Counted from the first letter of the stretch, positions 1 to 10,849 are shown. The stretch is DNA of 64,000 nt from Diplonema papillatum (GCA_030068145.1 JAPJBO010000832.1:1-64000), one strand, 5' to 3'. Numbers and translations are program-made. The notes: a model not told the origin generated them from the letters alone.

Positions 1-1532
1 TCCCGAGCTAGCGGACGATAGCGGACGCAGTTTCCGAGCTAGCGGACGATAGCGGACGCAGTTCCCGAGCTAGCGGACGATAGCGGACGCAGTTTCCGAG
101 CTAGCGGACGATAGCGGACGCAGTTTCCACGATAGCGGACGCAGTTTCCGAGCTAGCGGACGATAGCGGACGCAGTTTCCACGATAGCGGACGCAGTTTC
201 CGAGCTAGCGGACGATAGCGGACGCAGTTCCCGAGCTAGCGGACGATAGCGGACGCAGTTCCCGAGCTAGCGGACGATAGCGGACGCAGTTCCCGAGCTA
301 GCGGACGATAGCGGACGCAGTTTCCGAGCTAGCGGACGATAGCGGACGCAGTTTCCGAGCTAGCGGACGATAGCGGACGCAGTTTCCGAGCTAACGGACG
401 ATAGCGGACGCAGTTCCCGAGCTAGCGGACGATAGCGGACGCAGTTCCCGAGCTAGCGGACGATAGCGGACGCAGTTTCCGAGCTAGCGGACGATAGCGG
501 ACGCAGTTTCCGAGCTAGCGGACGATAGCGGACGCAGTTCCCGAGCTAGCGGACGATAGCGGACGCAGTTCCCGAGCTAGCGGACGATAGCGGACGCAGT
601 TCCCAAGCTAGCGGACGACAGCGGACGCAGTTCCCGAGCTAGCGGACGATAGCGGACGCAGTTCCCGAGCTAGCGGACGATAGCGGACGCAGTTTCCGAG
701 CTAGCGGACGATAGCGGACGCAGTTCCCGAGCTAGCGGACGATAGCGGACGCAGTTTCCGAGCTAGCGGACGATAGCGGACGCAGTTCCCGAGCTAGCGG
801 ACGATAGCGGACGCAGTTCCCGAGCTAGCGGACGATAGCGGACGCAGTTTCCGAGCTAGCGGACGATAGCGGACGCAGTTTCCGAGCTAGCGGACGATAG
901 CGGACGCAGTTCCCGAGCTAGCGGACGATAGCGGACGCAGTTCCCGAGCTAGCGGACGATAGCGGACGCAGTTCCCGAGCTAGCGGACGATAGCGGACGC
1001 AGTTCCCGAGCTAGCGGACGATAGCGGACGCAGTTTCCGAGCTAGCGGACGATAGCGGACGCAGTTTCCGAGCTAGCGGACGATAGCGGACGCAGTTCCC
1101 GAGCTAGCGGACGATAGCGGACGCAGTTCCCGAGCTAGCGGACGATAGCGGACGCAGTTCCCGAGCTAGCGGACGATAGCGGACGCAGTTTCCGAGCTAG
1201 CGGACGATAGCGGACGCAGTTCCCGAGCTAGCGGACGATAGCGGACGCAGTTTCCGAGCTAGCGGACGATAGCGGACGCAGTTCCCGAGCTAGCGGACGA
1301 TAGCGGACGCAGTTTCCGAGCTAGCGGACGATAGCGGACGCAGTTCCCGAGCTAGCGGACGATAGCGGACGCAGTTCCCGAGCTAGCGGACGATAGCGGA
1401 CGCAGTTTCCGAGCTAGCGGACGATAGCGGACGCAGTTCCCGAGCTAGCGGACGATAGCGGACGCAGTTTCCGAGCTAGCGGACGATAGCGGACGCAGTT
1501 CCCGAGCTAGCGGACGATAGCGGACGCAGTTC
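1..1532. repeat. 31-bp tandem satellite, block 1
   Basis: About 49 head-to-tail copies of a 31-bp unit starting TTTCCGAGCTAGCGGACG or TTCCCGAGCTAGCGGACG and ending GATAGCGGACGCAG. The TTT/TTC variants alternate without obvious order. Two units near 125-145 and 177-197 lack the GAGCTAGCGG segment. The unit holds an internal near-repeat of AGCGGACG. A 31-bp period is not a multiple of three and no long ORF crosses it, so it is non-coding. It is cut cleanly at 1532/1533 by a retroelement and resumes at 2754. The left end is outside the window. Confidence 0.97.
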
Positions 1533-1632
1533 TCTCAGTTTCACTGTGGGAATCGGACATCAAACCCAGAGCAGGACAACACAGTCAGTCTACCAGGAGG
1601 AGGGGGGTGTGTGCTACTCAAGAACCAAAACG
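1533..1632 (+). repeat. Split repeat A1 of copy 1
   Basis: 100 bp beginning TCTCAGTTTCACTGTGGG and ending ACCAAAACG. It matches A2 at 2468-2567, and a related copy lies inverted at 29596-29695 at the head of copy 3. It marks the 5' boundary of the element. Confidence 0.85.
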
Positions 1633-2291
1633 ATGCGATTGGGGGGGTTTTCCCGGGATCTTTCTGGTTTGGGCTGAAGTTCCTGCGCCGCATTACGAAT
1701 CAGCTGAACCGAATGAACCGCGTTCCGGCCGACCGGGTGCGCGTGCCACCGTCTGTAAAGCGGGAACTCAGCGAATGGATCAAAGCCGTGCATTGTCGCC
1801 GGCAGGTTCCAAACCCACCAGGGATACCCTCGCATGCCGTGTTTGTCGATGCCTCTCTTACGGGGTGGGGCGGTGTGCTCTGTGACATGTTCACGTCCAA
1901 GCTAACTATTGTTGGTGGTGCCTGGAAGGGGGATGATGTGGGGCGCCACATAAATGAACTGGAGGCACGTGCTTTGCAAAACACACTCGAGGGGCTCCCT
2001 GTGACTGCCTCAAATGGTGAGATTCTCGTGTACGTGGACAACACCAGTGTGGCCGGTGTCGCCAGGAAAAAGATGTCGTTGGCATCACGGACGCTCAACG
2101 GGGCAGTGGTGGCAGCATTGACCCGCTTGCGGGAGATGAACATTACCGCGGGCTTTCGCTGGGTGCGGTCAGAACTAAATCCTGCCGACTTACCCTCGCG
2201 AATTTCACCATCACTCCTTTCGTCCGACGCGACCTTGCGACAAGCAGAACTCGCGGTGAGGAGCTTTTTCCTCAACGCATCACTGGCGTAG
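1633..2291 (+). pseudogene. RT connection and RNase H remnant
   Basis: An open frame running from within A1 to a stop at 2289-2291. It begins in the RT connection region (FWFGLKFLRR, matching FWFALKFLRR of the intact copy) and then carries an RNase H domain: VFVDASLTGWGG (first Asp), HINELEARAL (Glu), VYVDNTSVAG (second Asp) and SELNPADLPSR (last Asp). The RT palm, recombinase and Gag are absent, so it cannot support retrotransposition alone. RNase H itself looks undamaged, which suggests a recent deletion or expression as a short fusion starting in A1 near 1611. It is clearly related to, but diverged from, residues 300-520 of the ORF at 21860-23476. Confidence 0.8.
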
Positions 2292-2300
2292 GGGCGGCGG

Positions 2301-2753
2301 GTGACCTCGACCTTTTAGGCCGAGGTAAAATACCCCAACGCTCCTGCAAGTCTTCCCTCGTTCCCTCTATCTTTCTCTTTCTATTCCAAACTATCTGACA
2401 TGAAGCCCATTGTTCTCCATTGTTTCCCCCTTTTTTATCCCTGCTCGTAGCTGCTGATGAAAGATTCTCTCAGTTTCACTGTGGGAATCGGACATCAAAC
2501 CCAGAGCAGGACAACACAGTCAGTCTACCAGGAGGAGGGGGGTGTGTGCTACTCAAGAACCAAAACGCCCACCCTCCCATCCCCCTGTGACCTCGACCTT
2601 TTAGGCCGAGGTAAAATACCCCAACGCTCCTGCAAGTCTTCCCTCGTTCCCTCTATCTTTCTCTTTCTATTCCAAACTATCTGACATGAAGCCCATTGTT
2701 CTCCATTGTTTCCCCCTTTTTTATCCCTGCTCGTAGCTGCTGATGAAAGATTC
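2301..2753 (+). repeat. B1-A2-B2 terminal repeat block of copy 1
   Basis: B1 2301-2467 and B2 2587-2753 are 167-bp direct repeats beginning GTGACCTCGACC and ending GAAAGATTC. A2 (2468-2567) follows B1 without a gap, so the B1/A2 joint (GATTC then TCTCAG) has the form expected if the two element ends were joined in a circle. B carries a small hairpin (CCTCGAC...GCCGAGG). A 19-bp spacer separates A2 from B2. Confidence 0.85.
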
Positions 2754-3524
2754 CCGAGCTAGCGGACGATAGCGGACGCAGTTCCCGAGCTAGCGGACGA
2801 TAGCGGACGCAGTTTCCGAGCTAGCGGACGATAGCGGACGCAGTTTCCGAGCTAGCGGACGATAGCGGACGCAGTTCCCGAGCTAGCGGACGATAGCGGA
2901 CGCAGTTTCCGAGCTAGCGGACGATAGCGGACGCAGTTTCCGAGCTAGCGGACGATTGCGGACGCAGTTTCCGAGCTAGCGGACGATAGCGGACGCAGTT
3001 CCCGAGCTAGCGGACGATAGCGGACGCAGTTTCCGAGCTAGCGGACGATAGCGGACGCAGTTCCCGAGCTAGCGGACGATAGCGGACGCAGTTTCCGAGC
3101 TAGCGGACGATAGCGGACGCAGTTTCCGAGCTAGCGGACGATAGCGGACGCAGTTCCCGAGCTAGCGGACGATAGCGGACGCAGTTTCCGAGCTAGCGGA
3201 CGATAGCGGACGCAGTTTCCGAGCTAGCGGACGATAGCGGACGCAGTTCCCGAGCTAGCGGACGATAGCGGACGCAGTTTCCGAGCTAGCGGACGATAGC
3301 GGACGCAGTTCCCGAGCTAGCGGACGATAGCGGACGCAGTTTCCGAGCTAGCGGACGATAGCGGACGCAGTTCCCGAGCTAGCGGACGATAGCGGACGCA
3401 GTTTCCGAGCTAGCGGACGATAGCGGACGCAGTTCCCGAGCTAGCGGACGATAGCGGACGCAGTTCCCGAGCTAGCGGACGATAGCGGACGCAGTTCCCG
3501 AGCTAGCGGACGATAGCGGACGCA
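2754..3524. repeat. 31-bp tandem satellite, block 2
   Basis: About 25 more copies of the same 31-bp unit as 1-1532, in the same orientation and in register with block 1 once the retroelement is removed. One unit near 2950 reads GATTGCGG instead of GATAGCGG. The array ends abruptly at about 3524 in unique sequence. Confidence 0.97.
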
Positions 3525-4217
3525 CGTTTCACTCAACCTTGTCTTTTTGTTGTTCTCGTTTCGAAAACGATGTGTATTGTTCTGCATTTTCCTCTTGTTT
3601 AAGTCGTACTTGTCGGTACGAAAGGAAGATTCGCTAGAGTGCCGCAGGGAGTTTCTGCTGTTCGTATTGTCTGACGAGCATTGCCTGGAAGAAAGGGAGA
3701 AGTAAGAACGCATCTTTGTAACTGATATCACTAGCGCAAGGGAATGTTGAGTGACTGCCTTCAGCCGGGGGACCGAGGTTTGGGTGAAGTGACCGGGGTT
3801 AGGGAGGGTGGGAAAAGCTAGAATGTTTTATGTTAACCAAACACACCGAGAAATCTGTGTGAAGTTCTCTCATCGACTTTCGTGGTGCATCAACTCCCTG
3901 AGTGAAACTGTGGCAAGGTAACTGCTTAGGCCTGGTCGTAATTCGAAAACTGTCTCTAGCTGCCTCCACTGGAGTTAATACTGCAGTCACCAGCCTGTAA
4001 CACCGCGGAAGTCCTCCGATTGTTTCAACGTGCTGGTTGCATGTTGTTGTTTATGTTGGTGATATTGAAGGATGAGGGTCTCTGTCTGTATTCACCAAGT
4101 ACTGTCTAGCCAGTTGGAAAGTGTGTGCATTTATCTGTGAGCCACTGAAAGCGTTTCTGGCGAAAGGCTGGGAGAAGATATTGTGGGAGGAGAAGGAAGT
4201 AAGGAAACATTTGAACC
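3525..4217. other. Intergenic, upstream of the large transposase-like ORF
   Basis: Mixed-composition sequence with no ORF I can support and no clear TATA box. I looked for terminal inverted repeats matching the far side of the 4218-9821 ORF and found none by eye. Confidence 0.5.
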
Positions 4218-7200
4218 ATGCCGAAAAGGACGGTTGAAGAGGTGTCAGGCAAGGACACGTTGAGGAGCGTACTGGAAGAAGGCAACTATGAGGCCGCATG
4301 TCACGTTGAGCTCGGTGTGTTTTATGACAGGCTGAAAGGAGAATACGCCAAGGCCACGGGAACGAACTTGCAGAAGCAAATGTTTGGAAGGTGTGCTGCA
4401 GCTGGAGAGCTCAGTCCGTTCCTAGTGCGCCACGACAAGGGCGGTAAGAAGAATTTACCGCTATACTGTCTGAACCCGCCTGGGAATGGAAGTCGATGCG
4501 TGAGAGGCGAGTGTCCAGCAGCCTCCGAGGTTGTTGATGGCTCCAAACTTTCTCGGGGGATTCCCGACATTTTCCACGCACCACCGGAAGGGGATCAGCC
4601 CCGTGGAAGAGTTGGTGTTGTAGCGACAATGCAGGAGCAGCAGCTGGAAGAACGGATTCGAGCTGTCGTTGCAAGGGAAGAAGCGGTGGCCAAACGGGAG
4701 GCGAACGTGGCTGAAAGAGAACTGTGCATGGATGCGGCGGCCGCTTGTCCACGAATCGGAAATTGCGAGAATGAGGAAGATGCTCTGCGGCAGGAGGTAG
4801 CACTCCTTCGAGCGCAGCTGCGCCTAGTCGCGGCAATTGCCAGCCGAAGCACAACCGAAGCAGCGCACATAATCGAACACTCAGCTGCGACCCAGGATAT
4901 ACCCTTGTATCCGGAAGACCCAGCACCTGCCGGAACGTCGGCTAAACGCAGAAAGATCGAAACCTCCTCAACCGCCGAAGCCAGACCCTCAGCCAGACGT
5001 GGACAGATCGCAAGCCCGTCGACCACCGGAGCAGCGCCCATACATGATCAATCAGCTGCAACCCGTCCTGCAAACCCAGACGCACTCGTGCAGTCAGCCG
5101 CAAACGCCTCTGCCGCCCAAACATCACCCACAAGCCTACCAGCCACAACCACCGCAAAGCGCCGACAGATCTCAAACCTGTCGATCACCGAAGCAGCGCC
5201 CATTTCTGAGCAATCAGCCGCAACCATGCATCCGGAAGGCCCAGCCGCAAACCCCTCAGCCGCCCAAACAGCACCCTCAAGCCCGCCACCCCTCAGATCC
5301 TCAGGTAGACGCGGACAAATCGCAAACCCGTCGACCACCGAAGCAGCGCCCAGAAATGAGCAATCAGCTGCAACTCCAGACTTCCGTCCTGACGTACCCA
5401 TGCACCCGGAAGGCCCAGCCGCAAACCCCTCAGCCGCCCAAACATCACCCGCAAACCCACCACTTTCCGCGTTGGTCATATGCGATAGCCTCTTGCAGTG
5501 GCACAACAACTGCACGGCAAGGCTCCTGGAGCTCATGGAGGATATGTTCCCTGCACTTAAGGTTGTGCTCCGCGGAGAGAGCCAGCAGGTTGAATCAGAG
5601 TGCGGATTCATTGCCGCAGCACGGGCGAGAAAGGGGTCTGTGGAATCCCCCACGGAATGCGAGGTGAAGCAGGTGGCCAAAGAAGTTGGCGCCAATTCGT
5701 GGTGTGATCCGGTGTCGTCGTTTGCCTTGGAGAAGTGGTGCCGTGACAACGGTGTGGGGTACATTCCTTCGGCATCAGTGCTGAAGAAGCAGCTCTCCGG
5801 GGAAAAGCAGCCTCTTTCTCCCAGCAATGTGCTCTACCTGCGTGGCCCGGGAGACGTCGGGCATTATGTCGCCGTCTTCTGGACAGCTGCAAGCCACGTA
5901 TTGGAGAAGAGGGTGTCCGTAGCTACGGCTGTGGCCGGCGCCCAATTCTGGGATGACGGTGTGATCGAGATGGTGAGCCTCGACGGCAACGAGCCCCCTG
6001 GATCTACCGGTCAATCAAGCATCCCCAGTCTTGACGACGACGAGCCTCCTGCAACCCACCAAGCAGGCAACTCTAACCTTGAAAACAACGAGCCCCCTGC
6101 TGCATCGTCAGGGACTACCCGCAACTCCAGTCCCGGCGACAACGAGCTCCCGGCATCCTCAGGGACTACCCTTCAAGCTGACAAATCCTCCGTAAACGAG
6201 CTGTGGAACAGAATCCAGAGTTTTGGTACGGTTCTGGGGCTCTCGGTACGAGAGAAACTGGCTCGGTTTCGGAGATGGAAGGTCCTGGAGGTAGATGCTA
6301 TGGAAAGCGAGCTTCGCCAGCTCGAGGAAGAGGCGCACGAAGAAGCGCAGGAGCAGCAGCTGCAGAGAAATGCAGCTAAGACAGAAAGGGCTCGCAGGCG
6401 CGACGCCCTCACGGCGGCCTACATTACTCTTGGCAAGGGGCTCAACGACGCCAGGCGTCTTGCAAAGCTTCTGCCTTCAAGCGACGAGGCCAGAATCCTT
6501 GCCCAAGCTGAAGCGAAGCGGCGACAGCAGTCCTCCCTTCTGCAGTTTGGCTTTAGCCGACCATCGGCAGCACACGCAGACGCACCTGCTCTCGAAGAAC
6601 CAGAGACGGGCAGCAACTCGAGTGACAGCGGCGGTGATGTTCTGCGCGAGGCCGTCGACGAGGTTTTTGCCGAGGAACTGTTGGAGTGGTCAGAGGAGGA
6701 TAGTGGAACCTCTTCCGAAGACTCAGAATCGCGCTGGAGCTCGCTAGCAGCTGTATGCTTGTGCCTGAGACAGTGCGCTGCGGAAGACAAGGAAACAGCA
6801 ATCACCGGCATTAATGAGATACAGAAGGCATTGGGGTCCACTGATGCTGCCTTTACCCAATACAAGCACGGGTACGGCGGCTCGAAGAAGTTAAGCAGCC
6901 AAGGAGAGTTGCGCATGAGAGACCTGCAGAAAAAGGTCGACCAATTTTCTTGTAGCTGTCCGGAGCCTTCGACGGCTCCTCATGAGGAGACCACAAACCG
7001 CCGCGACACACGTCTTGCTGAGGATGAGGATCAGCTCAGGGAGTGGGTTGAAAACGTGGGAGCGGGGATCAGCTTTCTGAAAGCATCCGTTACGTCAACA
7101 ACCGACTTTCTTAAGAAGTGCACGGAGAAAAGGGGCAGGCGGCATAGCGACAACAGGAGCAAGGTCATAGGGCGCGCTTCTAGAGAGCTGAGCATGAACG

Positions 7201-9821
7201 TCGATGAGGGGGAGACCACCATCTGGGCTCATTGTAAAAACCGTGGGCTTCTTCCGCGTTGGGGGGTAACTCTTCAGGGTCTGCGAAACGTAACGAAGGC
7301 TCGCAAAGCGTGCATCCTGGTTTCAGGGCTAAGGCTCGACCAGGTTCGCGAGATCATGCTCCTCGTTCATCGGAATGGCAGCTTGGTCCTAAACGAGTTC
7401 CTCCCAGGAACGGAACGTCAGGTTCTCGTAAAGCTGGCTGTCGAGCTCACTGCCTTGGGGCCGATCGTCGCTGCATGCACTCCAGACTATGTCATCTTAA
7501 ACGATGCAAGCCACCTGGTGCTGCCGGGGGAGCCTCAAGCCGTGCAGCAACCCAAAACCCGGAATGCAGTGAAGAAGGGTCGCAAGCCTTTAACTGCGAA
7601 ATACCCCGCCCTGGTGGATGGCATAAGGCTCGTCCTCTCACGGTATTCCATGAAGAGCCATGCGAGAAGGCGGGAAACCGTGCTAAAGGCTGGGTGCACA
7701 TTGCGCGAGCTGTTAGACGAGATGCGAGTAAACCAGGGTTACAGCATCTCCGAGTCTACCCTGCATCGGATGTTCAAGGCACCGCATCCTGGTCGGAAGG
7801 TTGCTGTGCGGTACAAGGACTTCTTCGACGTTCGTCTCTCGGGCCATGCAGACGCGCAGCGCGATGACCATGTTGATGACCACTACTGCAGGGCTCAGGT
7901 CAGAATGGTTGTCGAGGCCGCAATGCGCGCCAATGCCCTTGCCTCGGAGGCCGAATGCCTCGTCCTGAGTGTGGACGCAAAGTGTGTGGTCCCCTTGGGC
8001 ACTGTTGCGGTCCACAAAGGTTGCAACACCCGCACGTACTGCCTGGGGCCTACGTTAGTTGACGACCACAGCTTCGTGACGGGTGCTAACGTGAAGCCAG
8101 TGTGCATTCTGGAGCTCATAGCAGCCAAGTGTGAGCTCGCCGCTGCTGTGCAGAACGCCCGTGATGGACTGGGCAGAATGCACTACCCGTTCCCCAGAAA
8201 TGGCGTTCTGCGGTGCTTCTTGCGCTCACTGAAGTACAGTGTTTGCAACAGCCAAACGAACGTCGGGGATATGCGGAGAGTTCTGCTGGAAAGGGAGACT
8301 GTCCCTCCGGTTGTCGTTTGCATTTCGGACAATGCAAGCGACTACTCGCCCGCTGTCCTGTCAACCGACGTATCGCTGTGGAGGCTCTTCCGAGACTTCC
8401 AGCTCGACGCCGTGGTGTGCGTGACCTACGCCGCCGGACACAGCGCATTCAACCCGGTAGAGAGAGCGATGTCGTGGATGTCGAAGGCGATGTCGGGCTG
8501 CAAGTTCGGGACGGCGGAGAAAAGGAATCCGGAAGAGGATCGGAAGATGCATGTGGATGCGATGCAGGCGATGGCGGAGAAACTGACGTTCAACACAGCG
8601 TCAGGGGCCCTGCGCTTCCACAGCGTGCCCGTGGATCTGGCGAGTGCACGGATGCTCAGTGGTGCGATCCTTCCAAAACGGCCGAAAAAAAGAAAGCCGG
8701 TAAACCCTGCGACGCTTGATGCGTTGGTGTCCGCCGTCCTTGTCATAACCTCATGGACGGCCGCAGTGCACACGCCGCTTCTTCCCCACACCACGGCTTG
8801 CATTTCCGCTGCTCTGACCGTGTGCGTTTGGAGTCTGCAGACGTGGCAAAGAAAGGGGATTGTCTACAACGACTACGACGACATCCGCCTGCTTCTTTCC
8901 TCGTCGAAGAAACGGATCCGTGGTGATCCCAAACTTCAGGAACTGCATACAGAGCTCCTGGAGATGAGCCGACACATGGATCGGCGGAAGAACATGGTTG
9001 TCTTCCGACGCTGCTCGAAGCCGTCTTCTTGCGGGCACTGCAAGAACCTCCCGGCACTCCGTGCCCGCCATTTCCTCGACCGGGAGATGCAGGAGGCAAC
9101 TTCCGGCCTCTTCTACACACCCATTCCACATGGGACACCTGACGAGCCGTTTCAACAGCAGGTTCCCGCGTCACAAGCAAGTGCCGTCGAAGAAAGCCGT
9201 GAAAGCCCGGAAGTGGCAAGTGACAGCGAACACGGGTCTGTCCTATCTCAGGACTCGCAAGAGGACCTTTCTGCTGACGATGACCCCCAGCCGTTTCAGC
9301 AAGAACGGCCTGAAGAAACCGGGCACTTTCTTTGCCTGGAAGAGCTGCTGTGCAGAAAGCACATCGAAGTTCCCACCGACTTCTACCGTCCTTCTCTGCG
9401 AGCTGCCGGGCGCGACATGAGGTGCCCCACGTGTAAGGTTCTGTGTTTGAACCCCAGCGACAGAGACCGGCACTTTCGCCTGCACCACGAGACCCTCTCC
9501 ACACACGAAGCCAGTGAAGAGAAAAAGAGAGTCACGTGGAAAGATCTCGTCAAAGTGGCGAAGAAAGACCCGGATTCGCAAGCAGGAAGGAGTGCACGGG
9601 TGCAGCTGCTTACAGTAACCCAGCTGCGGACGCTCGCAAGCAAGGCAGTCCCACCCGTCCCCCTGCCTTCGGCGACCAGTGCGGCAAAGGGGCTCCTCGT
9701 CTCATCTGTGCTTGCCGCATGGGACCGGGTTCATGGACTCCTGGAAGAAGTGGAAACCGGAAAGTCTCACCGCTACCATGTGCCTACCAGTAGCCAGCAG
9801 GTGGACGAAGAAAGTGAGTAG
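4218..9821 (+). CDS. Large DDE-transposase-like protein with C48-protease-like segment and zinc finger
   Basis: A single uninterrupted 1867-codon ORF without introns. Seen in order: a basic, Cys-containing N-terminus; a coiled coil (about 130-205); proline/serine-rich repeats of roughly 60 residues (about 215-415); a segment with ICDSLL (Asp423) and then QQVESECG (Gln456, Cys462), which matches the C-terminal half of Ulp1/SENP (C48) peptidases, although I see no catalytic His before it; acidic and serine-rich linkers; a second coiled coil (about 690-740); a DDE-like core with LSVDAKC (Asp1253), CISDNASDY (Asp1371) and HSAFNPVERAMS (Glu1415); and a C2H2-type zinc finger near 1736-1757. The core resembles the 'NPVER' DDE proteins common in invertebrate genomes, which is recalled family knowledge. 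The intact frame suggests recent activity or selection. No terminal inverted repeats were recognised, so a domesticated gene is an alternative. Confidence 0.65.
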   Translation: MPKRTVEEVSGKDTLRSVLEEGNYEAACHVELGVFYDRLKGEYAKATGTNLQKQMFGRCAAAGELSPFLVRHDKGGKKNLPLYCLNPPGNGSRCVRGECPAASEVVDGSKLSRGIPDIFHAPPEGDQPRGRVGVVATMQEQQLEERIRAVVAREEAVAKREANVAERELCMDAAAACPRIGNCENEEDALRQEVALLRAQLRLVAAIASRSTTEAAHIIEHSAATQDIPLYPEDPAPAGTSAKRRKIETSSTAEARPSARRGQIASPSTTGAAPIHDQSAATRPANPDALVQSAANASAAQTSPTSLPATTTAKRRQISNLSITEAAPISEQSAATMHPEGPAANPSAAQTAPSSPPPLRSSGRRGQIANPSTTEAAPRNEQSAATPDFRPDVPMHPEGPAANPSAAQTSPANPPLSALVICDSLLQWHNNCTARLLELMEDMFPALKVVLRGESQQVESECGFIAAARARKGSVESPTECEVKQVAKEVGANSWCDPVSSFALEKWCRDNGVGYIPSASVLKKQLSGEKQPLSPSNVLYLRGPGDVGHYVAVFWTAASHVLEKRVSVATAVAGAQFWDDGVIEMVSLDGNEPPGSTGQSSIPSLDDDEPPATHQAGNSNLENNEPPAASSGTTRNSSPGDNELPASSGTTLQADKSSVNELWNRIQSFGTVLGLSVREKLARFRRWKVLEVDAMESELRQLEEEAHEEAQEQQLQRNAAKTERARRRDALTAAYITLGKGLNDARRLAKLLPSSDEARILAQAEAKRRQQSSLLQFGFSRPSAAHADAPALEEPETGSNSSDSGGDVLREAVDEVFAEELLEWSEEDSGTSSEDSESRWSSLAAVCLCLRQCAAEDKETAITGINEIQKALGSTDAAFTQYKHGYGGSKKLSSQGELRMRDLQKKVDQFSCSCPEPSTAPHEETTNRRDTRLAEDEDQLREWVENVGAGISFLKASVTSTTDFLKKCTEKRGRRHSDNRSKVIGRASRELSMNVDEGETTIWAHCKNRGLLPRWGVTLQGLRNVTKARKACILVSGLRLDQVREIMLLVHRNGSLVLNEFLPGTERQVLVKLAVELTALGPIVAACTPDYVILNDASHLVLPGEPQAVQQPKTRNAVKKGRKPLTAKYPALVDGIRLVLSRYSMKSHARRRETVLKAGCTLRELLDEMRVNQGYSISESTLHRMFKAPHPGRKVAVRYKDFFDVRLSGHADAQRDDHVDDHYCRAQVRMVVEAAMRANALASEAECLVLSVDAKCVVPLGTVAVHKGCNTRTYCLGPTLVDDHSFVTGANVKPVCILELIAAKCELAAAVQNARDGLGRMHYPFPRNGVLRCFLRSLKYSVCNSQTNVGDMRRVLLERETVPPVVVCISDNASDYSPAVLSTDVSLWRLFRDFQLDAVVCVTYAAGHSAFNPVERAMSWMSKAMSGCKFGTAEKRNPEEDRKMHVDAMQAMAEKLTFNTASGALRFHSVPVDLASARMLSGAILPKRPKKRKPVNPATLDALVSAVLVITSWTAAVHTPLLPHTTACISAALTVCVWSLQTWQRKGIVYNDYDDIRLLLSSSKKRIRGDPKLQELHTELLEMSRHMDRRKNMVVFRRCSKPSSCGHCKNLPALRARHFLDREMQEATSGLFYTPIPHGTPDEPFQQQVPASQASAVEESRESPEVASDSEHGSVLSQDSQEDLSADDDPQPFQQERPEETGHFLCLEELLCRKHIEVPTDFYRPSLRAAGRDMRCPTCKVLCLNPSDRDRHFRLHHETLSTHEASEEKKRVTWKDLVKVAKKDPDSQAGRSARVQLLTVTQLRTLASKAVPPVPLPSATSAAKGLLVSSVLAAWDRVHGLLEEVETGKSHRYHVPTSSQQVDEESE

Positions 9822-10849
9822 GCCCTGGCTCCAGTCCCATTCCTGCAACTTCGTGTTCTGTATGCTCGTCAGTTTTCCGTTCATTCCGCACCGCCAGTCC
9901 TTGGCTGAAACAAGTGATTTAAGTACTAGGGTTCTACATCAAGACCGCCAATTCACCAGAATACCGTGTAACCGCTGGTTCAGTTTTCCTTTGTTGTCGT
10001 GGCCTACTAGTAGGGTTGTTTCTCTATTTCTTCTGCTGAAATTCGGGTGAACACGCACCAGGTGGAGGTCGTTGCGGCGGATTCCGATACCCTAACCAGC
10101 TAGTCTTTCTATCATTCTGCCAGTTGCTAGTTGCAGAGCTTGGATTTGCGTGTTTCTTCTTACCCTCTTGGTTCAGCAACCGACACCCTTTGTGGGATCT
10201 GATGAGCGATCACTCGGACACCTTAAGTCAGCTCTCGGTTCATCCCGCGTCGCCAGTCCTGCTTACCAGAAGTGGCCCACTTAGAACCAGGATTCTACGT
10301 CAGGGTTCAATGAAGCAATCCGTGTTATTAAACTGAGTCGGAGCTGCGGACCCAGACGGACATAGTCGGACACCTCAGGGCTATTGCAGTTGGTATACGG
10401 ACAGTTATAGAAAACAGTGCAGCATTGTAAGGAAGCACACAACACCTGGTACCAGTGGGCGTGAACGTGTGGGAAGTAACGAACCATCGATAGCAGCGAG
10501 GGGTGCGGTGCCTCTCAACTGTGTGGGCTCTTCGGGGCTGAACCCCCGGGGCCAGCCTACATGCTCACAACCCCAAACCCGGTTTACGAGCTACCGGGCA
10601 CAATGAGATAAAGCTTTTGGAGTCGAAAGCCGGGCCCAGCTACTCTCAGTGTGTGAGTGGGTTCACCACCAAAATCGGGGGGGGGGGGAGGGACCTACCC
10701 ACCTCTGAGCCAAGTTTGCGGGAAAAAATTCCGCGATAGTAATAATCCTCTCCCCCTATGTGGTTTTTTTTTTTTTTTTTTTCCAGACCGGAAGAATTTG
10801 AGTTCCGGTCTCTCAGACCGCTAAACTAAGCCCGTATAATCCCCTGATT
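9822..10849. other. Intergenic, downstream of the large ORF
   Basis: No supported gene. It contains a G-run near 10677-10688 and a T-run near 10766-10782, followed by a short inverted motif in which AGACCGGAA faces TTCCGGTCT. Some of this may be the 3' untranslated region of the upstream ORF. Confidence 0.4.

Larger units (their letters stand above)
1533..2753 (+). mobile_element. Internally deleted tyrosine-recombinase retrotransposon (copy 1)
   Basis: A 1221-bp derivative with the arrangement A1 (1533-1632), RT/RNase H remnant, B1 (2301-2467), A2 (2468-2567), spacer, B2 (2587-2753). A1 and A2 are 100-bp direct copies and B1 and B2 are 167-bp direct copies. This split-direct-repeat layout is known from DIRS-order elements such as Ngaro and PAT. 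Gag, recombinase and most of the RT are missing: the sequence passes from the end of A1 straight into the RT connection region. The left flank ends GCAGTTC and the right flank starts CCGAGCTAGC, which together restore one satellite unit exactly, so there is no target duplication. Confidence 0.85.

Noticed and set aside
1-3524. CRISPR-like array
   Set aside because: The 31-bp units are contiguous without spacers; it is a satellite.
4218-9821. Large ORF as a retrovirus-type integrase or polyprotein
   Set aside because: No RT, protease or Gag motifs and no long terminal repeats; the acidic triad context fits a DDE transposase-like protein better.
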